From Pseudopedobacter sp035496935 (GTDB lineage Bacteria; Bacteroidota; Bacteroidia; Sphingobacteriales; Sphingobacteriaceae), in NCBI GenBank assembly GCA_035496935.1, contig DATJED010000023.1:124001-188000 (forward strand): a DNA stretch of 64,000 bases, read 5' to 3'. Of this stretch, positions 35,057-42,586 are shown piece after piece. A program made the position numbers and the translations under genes. Every line of letters begins with the position of its first letter. Position 1 is the stretch's first letter. The notes below the pieces were generated by a model that searched no databases, was not told where the DNA came from, and was given only the letters and a program-made list of their open reading frames with translations.

Positions 35057-35806
35057 CTAAAATCTCTTTATAAGGTCTAACCCTATTTGCCTTGATTGAT
35101 ATGTTGGCAAAAAGACAAATGATTGTTTTTCATTCTTAGGTGAAAGCCATTTAGAAATCGTAGGAAACAACCAGTACGCAATTTCAGTTGATAGGATACC
35201 GATACCTGCTCCGGCAACAACATCACCCACCCAATGTTTATCATTAAAAACCCGATAGATTCCTGTGGCGGCTGCAACAGGATACCCCGAAAGACTCAGC
35301 AATAAGTTTGTGTCTTTATATTCTCTGAACATAAAATGCGCAGAAGAAAAAGCCGTTGTTGTATGGCCTGAAGGAAAAGATAGATTATTAGAACCATCGG
35401 GGCGTTCTTCTTTAACGAAATGCTTGGTCGACAGCACAAAGGCTGCGGAAACCAATTGAGATGTGGCATAGATGATGGTTCTGTCCTTAAAATTATGTTT
35501 GCCTTTTACTTCTGCCAAATTTAATCCGTAAACTATAACAGCAGGTGCGTACTGGATATAATTATCAATTTTAAAACCAGGCGTAATGTGTTCGCTACTT
35601 TCATATCTTGTTGAAGTATTTATTTCTCTCAAACCATCAACGGTAAGGCTTAAGACGCCATAAGAAATAAATACCGACGGAATAATAAGTTTTTTCGGGG
35701 TATATTTATATGCTTTATCATTCAATTTAACATTCAATGTGTCATTTGACTGGGCTCTAAGACCTATGGTATAGAGTGAGATTAAAAAAAACATTAAGAG
35801 CTTCAT
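35057..35806 (-). CDS. PAP2-superfamily phosphatase
   Basis: Exported or membrane acid phosphatase of the PAP2 type acting on lipid-linked or small phosphates. A signal peptide (MKLLMFFLISLYTIGLRAQ) is followed by the catalytic blocks KHFVKEERPDG (motif 1), LSFPSGHTTTAFS (motif 2) and YRVFNDKHWVGDVVAG (motif 3 with the nucleophilic His). 249 aa. It may act in undecaprenyl-phosphate or lipid A turnover. It stands in the four-gene block between sigma factor and FecR genes. Confidence 0.9.
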   Translation of the reverse strand: MKLLMFFLISLYTIGLRAQSNDTLNVKLNDKAYKYTPKKLIIPSVFISYGVLSLTVDGLREINTSTRYESSEHITPGFKIDNYIQYAPAVIVYGLNLAEVKGKHNFKDRTIIYATSQLVSAAFVLSTKHFVKEERPDGSNNLSFPSGHTTTAFSSAHFMFREYKDTNLLLSLSGYPVAAATGIYRVFNDKHWVGDVVAGAGIGILSTEIAYWLFPTISKWLSPKNEKQSFVFLPTYQSRQIGLDLIKRF

Positions 35807-35913
35807 TCTTCCTCGGCTTTATTTTTTAGGTTATTAACAGGATATACGTTCCTTTTTGGATAATGCTTTTCTTTTAGCTCATAAGTGCTAAGGAAAAAGA
35901 CCGATATTGAGTT

Positions 35914-35939
35914 TGTTCCGTATATTTCCATACGGAACA
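35914..35939. other. 10-bp inverted repeat
   Basis: TGTTCCGTAT (35914-35923) and ATACGGAACA (35930-35939) around a 6-nt loop. It lies between the 131-aa gene and the PAP2 gene. Neither strand has a T tract after it, so an operator is as likely as a terminator. Confidence 0.55.
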
Positions 35940-35975
35940 GCTGTTGCGGATAAAGAAATTAATCAGTCCACAAAA

Positions 35976-36371
35976 TCAACACGATTTAGGAGGTTGCCAG
36001 ATGGACGAAAAGAAATCGTTATTTATATAATTCTCATCAAATACCCGCGTTTTCCGTTTTAGGTATTGGTAAAGTTTGTTTTTTATCTCAAATTGGAAAG
36101 ATGGCGCATGTACAAAACAATAGTTTGGTATATTGGCATGAGCCATAAAAGGCAACTTTTGGTCTTTTTCATAATCGTCATTGTACGGATGATTTTCTAA
36201 GTGGTTGCCATCGTAATGAAGTACCAGAAAATCCCAAATTGATATTTCGGAATTTTTGGCTTTATGTTCAAAAAAGTGCGCTGCCAATACAGGCAGTTTC
36301 AGTAACTGATACATTTCAGTTGTCGAAAATATATAAGTAACCAAAAACAGTATAGCGAGTGCTTTTTTCAC
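35976..36371 (-). CDS. Small exported protein of unknown function, GTG start
   Basis: 131 residues with a signal peptide-like start (MKKALAILFLVTYIFS) and a recognisable Bacteroidetes pattern: STTEMYQLLKLPVLAAHFFEH, WDFLVLHY, then an acidic NDDYEKDQKLPF and a tail with FFSSIWQPPKSC. Similar proteins tend to lie beside metal efflux and cytochrome genes, matching the ATPase and haem protein here, but no function is established. GTG at 36371 is chosen because it gives a full signal peptide and no ATG precedes the hydrophobic segment. Confidence 0.7.
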   Translation of the reverse strand: MKKALAILFLVTYIFSTTEMYQLLKLPVLAAHFFEHKAKNSEISIWDFLVLHYDGNHLENHPYNDDYEKDQKLPFMAHANIPNYCFVHAPSFQFEIKNKLYQYLKRKTRVFDENYINNDFFSSIWQPPKSC

Positions 36372-36632
36372 AATAGTAAAGTTAATTAAAATTGCAACCT
36401 GTTTTGTATAAGTGCGTTATTTGAAATTGTTCAAAATAAAATTAAGATATCCCGCTGTTGCTAGCCTCATAATTTAATGTTATTCTTCCCGTATCAAATG
36501 TGGTAAGTTCGGATATTAGCTTATCTTTTAAGATAGACAAGCATTCAAACGTCGGTCTTTTGTCTATTCCTCAACCATAATATTATGGGTAAATTAATAA
36601 ATTAGGCTTTTAAAAGTTTTGTTAGTTTATTT

Positions 36633-37184
36633 TTAAGAAAAAAATAAAACTAACAATAAGGTTAGGTAGTGGGAGAGTTGAAAGCGTAATTTATCAAGAG
36701 CTATGGTCATCTGTCTTTCAACAGTTTTAACCGAAATATTTAAGTTTTCGGCAATTTCTTTGTTCATTTTCTTTTCAAAACGGCTCAGTTTAAAAACTTC
36801 GCGACAGCGAGGAGGGAGGTTCTCTATTGCCAATTCGATGTACTTTTTAAACTCTTTTGTTTCTAATGCCTGTTCTTCAAAAGTTTCTGTCTGGTCTAAT
36901 AAATTGTGTTTCTGTAGATAAGTAACGTATTCGTTCTCTATCTTTTTATGCCTCAAATGGCTTATGCAAGCATTTTTTACCATTGTAAATAAAAGCGGTG
37001 CGGACAGTTTTTCTGGTTGGTAATTATTTTTGTTTTCCCATAATTTCGCAAAAACAGCCGAGACCTGCTCTTCGGCAACTTCTAAATCGTTTACGTAGCG
37101 GTTTGCAAAGAATATAAGTTTTCCATAAAACTCTTTAAATAGTTCTTCAAAATAAATTTTATGTAAAATATTATCTTCTGTCAT
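36633..37184 (-). CDS. ECF-type RNA polymerase sigma factor
   Basis: Sigma-70 family, Bacteroidetes FecI-like ECF group, 183 aa. Region 2 is seen in FYGKLIFFANRYVNDLEVAEEQVSAVFAKLWE and FTMVKNACISHLRHKK; region 4 in IENLPPRCREVFKLSRFEKK and the HTH NKEIAENLNISVKTVERQMTIAL. Such sigma factors are normally followed at once by fecR, susC and susD. Here a four-gene block intervenes, but the orientation agrees, so it is the likely partner of the FecR at 30747-31781. A long inverted repeat lies 57 bp upstream. Confidence 0.93.
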   Translation of the reverse strand: MTEDNILHKIYFEELFKEFYGKLIFFANRYVNDLEVAEEQVSAVFAKLWENKNNYQPEKLSAPLLFTMVKNACISHLRHKKIENEYVTYLQKHNLLDQTETFEEQALETKEFKKYIELAIENLPPRCREVFKLSRFEKKMNKEIAENLNISVKTVERQMTIALDKLRFQLSHYLTLLLVLFFS

Positions 37185-37240
37185 AGAAATTTTTTATGCA
37201 AAAATTCTCCAGATTGAAATTATAAAGTTTAAAGTTGGGT

Positions 37241-37275
37241 TGTTTAAATGTGTTTTGGGAAAACGCATTTAAACA
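37241..37275. promoter_or_regulatory. 16-bp inverted repeat upstream of the ECF sigma gene
   Basis: Arms 37241-37256 (TGTTTAAATGTGTTTT) and 37260-37275 (AAAACGCATTTAAACA) match at 15 of 16 positions around GGG; the one mismatch is a T opposite G. It lies in the 299-bp divergent gap between the sigma gene and the GH28 gene, 57 bp from the sigma start. It could be an operator or a strong RNA hairpin in the leader. The rest of this gap is AT-rich with no other structure seen. Confidence 0.6.
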
Positions 37276-37483
37276 TAACATAAATATAAAGTTAAATATT
37301 CAGATCGGAAACTGATTGTAGTATCCTTTCCTAATTTTATAATATCTTAACATGCTAAAGATGTCGGATACAGATTTATAAATAAATAATAAGACAATAA
37401 TGGTTAAAGCATATAAAAAGTGCTATTTTGCTCCAAAAACCAATAATTTATATAAGTTCAATAAACTGTAAAACAAAACCAGC

Positions 37484-38893
37484 ATGAACAAACTATTTGT
37501 TACTTTAGGCATGCTTGCCTCGCTAGGATTTTATTCCTGTGCACAAAAGAAATCGGTAAACCAAAACGAAGGCGCATGGGCCAAAGCAGATTCAATCCGT
37601 AGCCTTATCAAATCTCCCGAGTTTAAAAATCAGGATTTTAATATTACCGATTATGGTGCTGGCGCTGATAGCACCAAATTAGTGACAGATGCTTTCGCAA
37701 AAGCCATTAAAGCCTGTAATGAAAGTGGTGGCGGACGAGTGATTGTGCCTAAAGGAACTTTTTTAACCGGAGCAATCCATTTAAAAAGTAACGTTAATCT
37801 GCATTTGGAGGATGGTGCAAAAATTAGATTCAGTCGTAACCCGGATGATTTTTTACCGGTTGTGTTTACCCGTTGGGAAGGCGTGGAGCTAATGAACTAC
37901 TCTCCGCTAATTTACGCTTACGAGCAGGAAAACATTGCCATTACCGGAAACGGAATTTTAGACGGAAACGCCAGCAACGATTATTGGTGGCCCTGGAAAG
38001 CTAAAGCGGAATATGGTTGGAAAGAGGGCATGAAGGACCAACGCGAGGACAATAAAACTTTAACCGAACAAAATAAAAACAAGATTGATCCCCGCGAGAG
38101 AATTTATGGCAAAGGCCATTATTTACGTCCGGCTTTTATTCAGCCCTATTTATGCAAAAATATTCTGATTTCTGATGTAAAATTAATCAATGCGCCAATG
38201 TGGAACCTTAACCCAGTATTGTGCGAGAACGTAACGGTGGATAATGTAAAGATTGTTAGTCATGGGCCAAATAACGATGGTTGCGATCCTGAATCCTGCA
38301 AAAATGTTTTGATAAAAGATTGCTTTTTTGATACCGGAGATGATTGTATTGCCATTAAATCTGGCAGAAACGAAGATGGTAGACAAATAGCGAAACCCGC
38401 AGAAAACCACATCATAGAAAACTGCGAAATGAAAGACGGACACGGCGGTGTGGTAATTGGCAGTGAAATATCTGGAGGAGCTAAAAACATTTTTGCTCAA
38501 AACCTAAAAATGGACAGCCCCGATTTAGATCGAGTTTTACGGATTAAAACCAGCTCATTAAGAGGTGGCGTGATAGAAAATGTGTACCTAAGAAATATTG
38601 AGGTGGGAACTTACAAAGAAGCAGCTATTCGTTGCAACATGTTTTATGAGGCGGAAGGTGATTTTATCCCGACCATCAGAAATATTGTGGTGGAAAACAT
38701 GAATGTTAAAAAAGGAGGGAAGTACGGCGTTTTAGTAAATGCTTATGAGCAGTCTCCAGTAGAAAACTTAAAACTAATTAACTGCAAAATTGACGGTGTA
38801 GAAATTCCTGTAAAAGTAGATTATACCAAAAATATGGTTTTTGAAAATGTCATCATCAACGGTAAAAAAACGGAAGCTGTTGCCGATAAATAA
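37484..38893 (+). CDS. Glycoside hydrolase family 28 (polygalacturonase-like) lipoprotein
   Basis: Right-handed beta-helix pectinase expected to cleave alpha-1,4 galacturonosyl bonds. The signal sequence ends in a lipobox, GFYSC, so it should be membrane-anchored. GH28 signatures are complete: NNDGCDPES (about residue 265), GDDCIAIKSG (285), GHGGVVIGSE (319) and RIKTS (352), giving the catalytic Asp triad, His and the RIK substrate motif. N-terminal DYGAGADSTKLVTDAF and GGRVIVPKGTFLTG match exo-acting bacterial members. A terminator follows. Confidence 0.93.
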   Translation: MNKLFVTLGMLASLGFYSCAQKKSVNQNEGAWAKADSIRSLIKSPEFKNQDFNITDYGAGADSTKLVTDAFAKAIKACNESGGGRVIVPKGTFLTGAIHLKSNVNLHLEDGAKIRFSRNPDDFLPVVFTRWEGVELMNYSPLIYAYEQENIAITGNGILDGNASNDYWWPWKAKAEYGWKEGMKDQREDNKTLTEQNKNKIDPRERIYGKGHYLRPAFIQPYLCKNILISDVKLINAPMWNLNPVLCENVTVDNVKIVSHGPNNDGCDPESCKNVLIKDCFFDTGDDCIAIKSGRNEDGRQIAKPAENHIIENCEMKDGHGGVVIGSEISGGAKNIFAQNLKMDSPDLDRVLRIKTSSLRGGVIENVYLRNIEVGTYKEAAIRCNMFYEAEGDFIPTIRNIVVENMNVKKGGKYGVLVNAYEQSPVENLKLINCKIDGVEIPVKVDYTKNMVFENVIINGKKTEAVADK

Positions 38894-38916
38894 ACCCAGT
38901 TTTTTTAATAAAGAAC

Positions 38917-38952
38917 AAAGCCCGAGGTTGATTTTTCGGGCTTGTTTTGTTT
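38917..38952. terminator. Intrinsic terminator between convergent GH28 and BASS genes
   Basis: AAGCCCGA (38918-38925) pairs with TCGGGCTT (38936-38943) around a 10-nt loop, with T-rich sequence after it on the plus strand and A-rich before it. Confidence 0.8.
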
Positions 38953-39031
38953 TAGGAAAGATTAATTTCGTTACGTTGAGGTACGAAACGTCTCACAAGC
39001 AAGCTTAATTTGATATCAACCAAACCCAAGT

Positions 39032-40336
39032 TTACACCGAAGGATCCTCAGCAACAGCTTCACTTTGGATGTTATTATCTTCTTTCTCGTTCTTTTTCCT
39101 CCAATAATTAGCCAATAAAGATCCTGAAACATTCATCCAAGGGCTAAAAACTGCTGATGCTAAACCTACCGTTGCAAGTTTGCCCATTGCGCCCGCCAAA
39201 CCAGATGCCATTCCGCCGTTTTGTAAACCGACTTCAAAGGCAATAGTTCTGCTGTCGTTTTTGCTTAAACCGCTCAATCTACTTAACCAAAATCCAAAAA
39301 AGTAACCGGCTCCGTTGTGTAAAATAGAGGCCAAAACGAGTAAAAATCCAATTTCCAATAAATTATCTCTGCCCGCAGCGGTAGTTACTAGCGTAAAATA
39401 AATTATCCCAAACATCGAAAAATAGGGCATCAGTTTATCGGTTTTAGGATAGGCTTTATAAAGCAGATGGTATAAATAACCGACTAAAATTGCGCCACAT
39501 AAAAAGCTGAATATTTCTATCAAATGACTAGTAACTCCGTTTGGATCTATAATCAAATTATCGCCAAAAAGGAGTATAAAAACCAGCCATAGAATGGAGA
39601 ACATACTTGCATAAACAATCCGTTTCCTAACGGCAGCACCATAATTTTTTAAAACATCGTGAACCATTGCTGCCGTTAAAGGAATTAAAACTATTTTGAT
39701 AATTTCCATCATCATATTGAAGAACTTGACTTCCACCAAAGTGCCGGCAAAAATTTTCATTAAAAAGGGAGTCATAATAGGGGCGACAAGGGTAGAAATG
39801 GCCGTTACCGTAACTGATAAAACTAAATTTCCTTTGGCAATATAAGTCATCACATTGGATGCCAGTCCGCTACTGCAAGAGCCAATTAGAATAATCCCAG
39901 CAGCAATCTCTGGCTCAAAATGAAAGGTTTTTGCAATGATGAAACCCATAATAGGCATAATGGTGAAATGTCCCAGTAAACCAATCACTACGCCTCTTCC
40001 TGATTTTCTAATTCCGGTGAAATCCTTAATACTCATCTGCGTACCCATGCCAAACATTACCAGTTGAATGATGACGAGAATGAGCCACTTATTGCGTAAA
40101 TCTAAACTGCCGATGTGCAGAAAAGTTTGCGGGTAGATTAATCCGGCTGCAACTGCAGCCAAAATCCAAAAAGTGTATTGGTAATTGCTGAGGACTTTGA
40201 CAGTACCTACACCAATTGCTAAACTAGCAAATGCCAATGTCAAACTGCTTTTCCATACGGTTTCTATTTGTTGGAGATAGCTAAATCCCGCAACCAAAAA
40301 TAATAGGAGCGAGGTCCATAAGAGAATTCTACGCAT
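39032..40336 (-). CDS. Bile acid:sodium symporter (BASS) family transporter
   Basis: Inner-membrane transporter with about ten to twelve helices in 434 aa. The core after residue 80 shows the BASS pattern: MFGMGTQMSIKDFTGI, GSCSSGLASNVMTYIAKGN and, late, FEVGLQNGGMASGLAGAM. The first two helices (about 1-50) are an addition to the usual ten-helix core. BASS members carry bile acids, pyruvate, ketopantoate and other organic anions with sodium. Placed downstream of the RuBisCO-like/kinase operon on the same strand, it could import an acid sugar, but a 214-bp gap with palindromes separates them. Confidence 0.88.
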   Translation of the reverse strand: MRRILLWTSLLLFLVAGFSYLQQIETVWKSSLTLAFASLAIGVGTVKVLSNYQYTFWILAAVAAGLIYPQTFLHIGSLDLRNKWLILVIIQLVMFGMGTQMSIKDFTGIRKSGRGVVIGLLGHFTIMPIMGFIIAKTFHFEPEIAAGIILIGSCSSGLASNVMTYIAKGNLVLSVTVTAISTLVAPIMTPFLMKIFAGTLVEVKFFNMMMEIIKIVLIPLTAAMVHDVLKNYGAAVRKRIVYASMFSILWLVFILLFGDNLIIDPNGVTSHLIEIFSFLCGAILVGYLYHLLYKAYPKTDKLMPYFSMFGIIYFTLVTTAAGRDNLLEIGFLLVLASILHNGAGYFFGFWLSRLSGLSKNDSRTIAFEVGLQNGGMASGLAGAMGKLATVGLASAVFSPWMNVSGSLLANYWRKKNEKEDNNIQSEAVAEDPSV

Positions 40337-40434
40337 TTCGTTTTATTTAATTGGTTTTATTTGATAATCCTTCTCTCCCCAGAGGTTTTGTCAAATCGTT
40401 GTTTATGCTCGATACAATCGAAGAACCATATTAA

Positions 40435-40547
40435 GCGCTCGTTTCAAACGAGCGCATTAGCCGGATTTAGCACTCGTTTGAAACAGTACTATGAGTTTGG
40501 CGCTCGTTTGCAACGAGTGCTACCATATTTTTTCGATTTTATCGAAA
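40435..40547. repeat. Cluster of REP-like palindromes
   Basis: Contains a perfect 21-bp palindrome GCGCTCGTTTCAAACGAGCGC (40435-40455), a related partial copy starting GCACTCGTTTGAAAC (40470-40484), an imperfect copy GCGCTCGTTTGCAACGAGTGC (40500-40520), and a separate TTTCGAT/ATCGAAA hairpin (40531-40547). A degraded piece (ATGCTCGATACAATCGAAG) lies just to the left. This resembles repetitive extragenic palindromes. It fills the gap between the BASS and racemase-like genes. Confidence 0.75.
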
Positions 40548-40550
40548 CAA

Positions 40551-41207
40551 TTAAAAATAAGTTTCCGCTAGTTTTTTCATCGCAATAGCCGGACTAGCCA
40601 ATATCGGCACCTTTTTTTCATCGGTGCTTAAACCATCCACCACACGAGCCATTGATGCTTGCGCTAAAACAATAACATCAACGGTTTCCATCAGTTCTTT
40701 TAAGGCTTTTGCTACCATTTCATCGTGTTTTGCGGCATTGCCGCTCATTAGTGCTTCAAAAGCGCCATCGCAAAGTTTCGAAGTAATATTTACATCTTTT
40801 CCAGCTTTTTCTGCCCGGCGTTTTACCAAATCAGAAGTTGGCTCCAAAGTGGTTGGTAAAGTGGCAATAACGCCAATATTTTTGCCGGTTTTTACCGCTT
40901 CATCTGCCATCGCTTGGTCAACACGTATAACTGGGACGCTGCTTAAAGTTGCCGCGGTTTCAATGGCTCTACCAATGGAAGAGCAGGTTACCAAAATAAC
41001 ATCGGCACCAGCCTCTTCTGCGGCTTTAATATGATTGACCACTCTTGATGCGGTGTTCGGCTCCAGTTTTCCTTTTTTAATTACATCTTTTATCAAGCTG
41101 TCATCAACAATATTGAAAGTTTCGACATCCGTTAGATATTGCTTCGTTAAATCCTGAAAAAGCGGAACCAAAGTTGCCGATGTATGTACAAATCCTAATG
41201 TTTTCAT
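40551..41207 (-). CDS. Aspartate/glutamate racemase-superfamily protein
   Basis: Cytoplasmic protein (218 aa) with the two-domain Asp/Glu/hydantoin racemase fold. The first catalytic cysteine is in VILVTCSSIGRAIE (about residue 76). The second active-site position, usually a Cys in a VxxxC segment, reads VIVLAQASMARV with no cysteine, so a two-base racemase mechanism is unlikely; decarboxylase- or isomerase-like chemistry is possible, as in other one-Cys relatives. Its start overlaps the kinase stop by four bases (ATGA), so it is part of the RuBisCO-like/kinase operon and probably acts on the same acid sugar. Confidence 0.82.
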   Translation of the reverse strand: MKTLGFVHTSATLVPLFQDLTKQYLTDVETFNIVDDSLIKDVIKKGKLEPNTASRVVNHIKAAEEAGADVILVTCSSIGRAIETAATLSSVPVIRVDQAMADEAVKTGKNIGVIATLPTTLEPTSDLVKRRAEKAGKDVNITSKLCDGAFEALMSGNAAKHDEMVAKALKELMETVDVIVLAQASMARVVDGLSTDEKKVPILASPAIAMKKLAETYF

Positions 41208-42586
41208 GTTTTTTCTCCGTTTAATACCTTTATAAAATAATCGGCGGCACCAACCTGTCCGCCTTTAAAATTTAATTCAATTCCGTTTACCAACTCATCA
41301 TTGGCAATTGCTTTGCAAAGTGGTGCTCCGGGTGCAAGTGGCGCTATCATTTGTAAAGCGGTAATCCCAAGTTCTGATGCGGCATAGCTCGAAGTATCGC
41401 CTCCGGCAAATAAAATCCTTTGCAGTTTTATTTGTTGCAATACAGTTTTTATAATTAAGCCTAATACTTTTCCGTAGCGCTTGCTACTTTGTTTTTGGAT
41501 ATCGTTTTTATCGATTCCTAAACTTTTTAAATAATTTTCGGTGGTTTTAATGCGAGCATCCTGATGGCCTAAACTGGTATGTAAAACAATACTTTTTTTC
41601 GCTTTAAGCTGATGGATAATTTCTTGAGAAACTGCCTTAATGATGTCTTCTTGCTGGTTTTGGTTGAGTGCTTCGCTTGGTAAAGCAATTTCTTCGAAAC
41701 CAATTTTTAATGCGTATTCAATTTGTTGTTCGCTCACGGGCGAGCAACTTCCAGAAACCACCAATAATGGATTAGCTTTGCCCGGATGTACAAATTTCGC
41801 TTTGTTTTCAACTATTCCGGCCTTTTGCCAAGCCAACCCAAGCGCCATTTCTACACCCGAGGAACCTACCGAAAAAACAGTTCTTCCTTTTTCTGATTGA
41901 TGTAAAAACCTGCCAATACTTTTTAAATGATCGGTGTTAAAAGCATCAAAAAAGAGGATTTCCTTTTTACCAAAGTTTTTAACCGATGAAAAAATGGCTT
42001 CTGTTCCGGTTTCTACTGTGGTCAAATTTATCAAACCTATGCTTTGTTCGGTCTGTTTTGCCAGATGCAAAGTCAAATCGCTTTCTGTTGCCGGCGTTAC
42101 CGGATGATGCTTCATTGATGGATGACGGTCTAACCGATGAATTTCTCCTGCGCCAGCTGTTCCCATTCTTGCGAACAAATTTCCGAAAACGCAGTATCTT
42201 CCTAAATGTGGCGCAGCCGGCACAACCATTACCTGTTTCTGATCAAAAACTTTAGCGCCAATTGCTATTGCTTTGCCAATATTGCCCACGTGTGGCGCCG
42301 AATCAAAAGTGGAGCAAACTTTATAATGAACTTGTGGTGGATTTAATTTTTTAAGATTTTTAAAAATAGGAGTGAGCTCGGTTTCCATTTCTGCCGGCGA
42401 CATTGACCTGCTTTTGCCCGCAATGCCGATTGCCTGTACATCAGAAAACTTCGCCAAATCCTCTTCTGTAGGATTTTTTAGGAAAAGAATAGTTTTTACT
42501 CCGGCCAGCGTTAAAAATTCCAGCGCATCGGTTGAGCCGGTAAAATCATCGCCATAATACGCCAAAAGCAGTTTTCTGTTCTCCAT
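41204..42586 (-). CDS. Four-carbon acid sugar kinase family (OtnK/DUF1537)
   Basis: Cytoplasmic ATP-dependent kinase of the OtnK/DUF1537 group. N-terminal domain: LLAYYGDDFTGSTDALEFL (substrate domain hallmark). C-terminal nucleotide domain: LVVSGSCSPVSEQQIEYAL and LFAGGDTSSYAASELGI, then NFKGGQVGAADYF. Members phosphorylate 3-oxo-tetronates, or, in D-apionate pathways, 3-oxo-isoapionate (OiaK), whose product is the substrate of RuBisCO-like proteins. A RuBisCO-like gene directly precedes it (one-base overlap), strongly favouring that type of pairing. Exact substrate unproven. Confidence 0.9.
   Translation of the reverse strand: MENRKLLLAYYGDDFTGSTDALEFLTLAGVKTILFLKNPTEEDLAKFSDVQAIGIAGKSRSMSPAEMETELTPIFKNLKKLNPPQVHYKVCSTFDSAPHVGNIGKAIAIGAKVFDQKQVMVVPAAPHLGRYCVFGNLFARMGTAGAGEIHRLDRHPSMKHHPVTPATESDLTLHLAKQTEQSIGLINLTTVETGTEAIFSSVKNFGKKEILFFDAFNTDHLKSIGRFLHQSEKGRTVFSVGSSGVEMALGLAWQKAGIVENKAKFVHPGKANPLLVVSGSCSPVSEQQIEYALKIGFEEIALPSEALNQNQQEDIIKAVSQEIIHQLKAKKSIVLHTSLGHQDARIKTTENYLKSLGIDKNDIQKQSSKRYGKVLGLIIKTVLQQIKLQRILFAGGDTSSYAASELGITALQMIAPLAPGAPLCKAIANDELVNGIELNFKGGQVGAADYFIKVLNGEKT

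Noticed and set aside
31782..36632. Transposon or integrated element ends around the four-gene block
   Set aside because: No direct or terminal repeats, transposase or integrase could be found on either side by eye.
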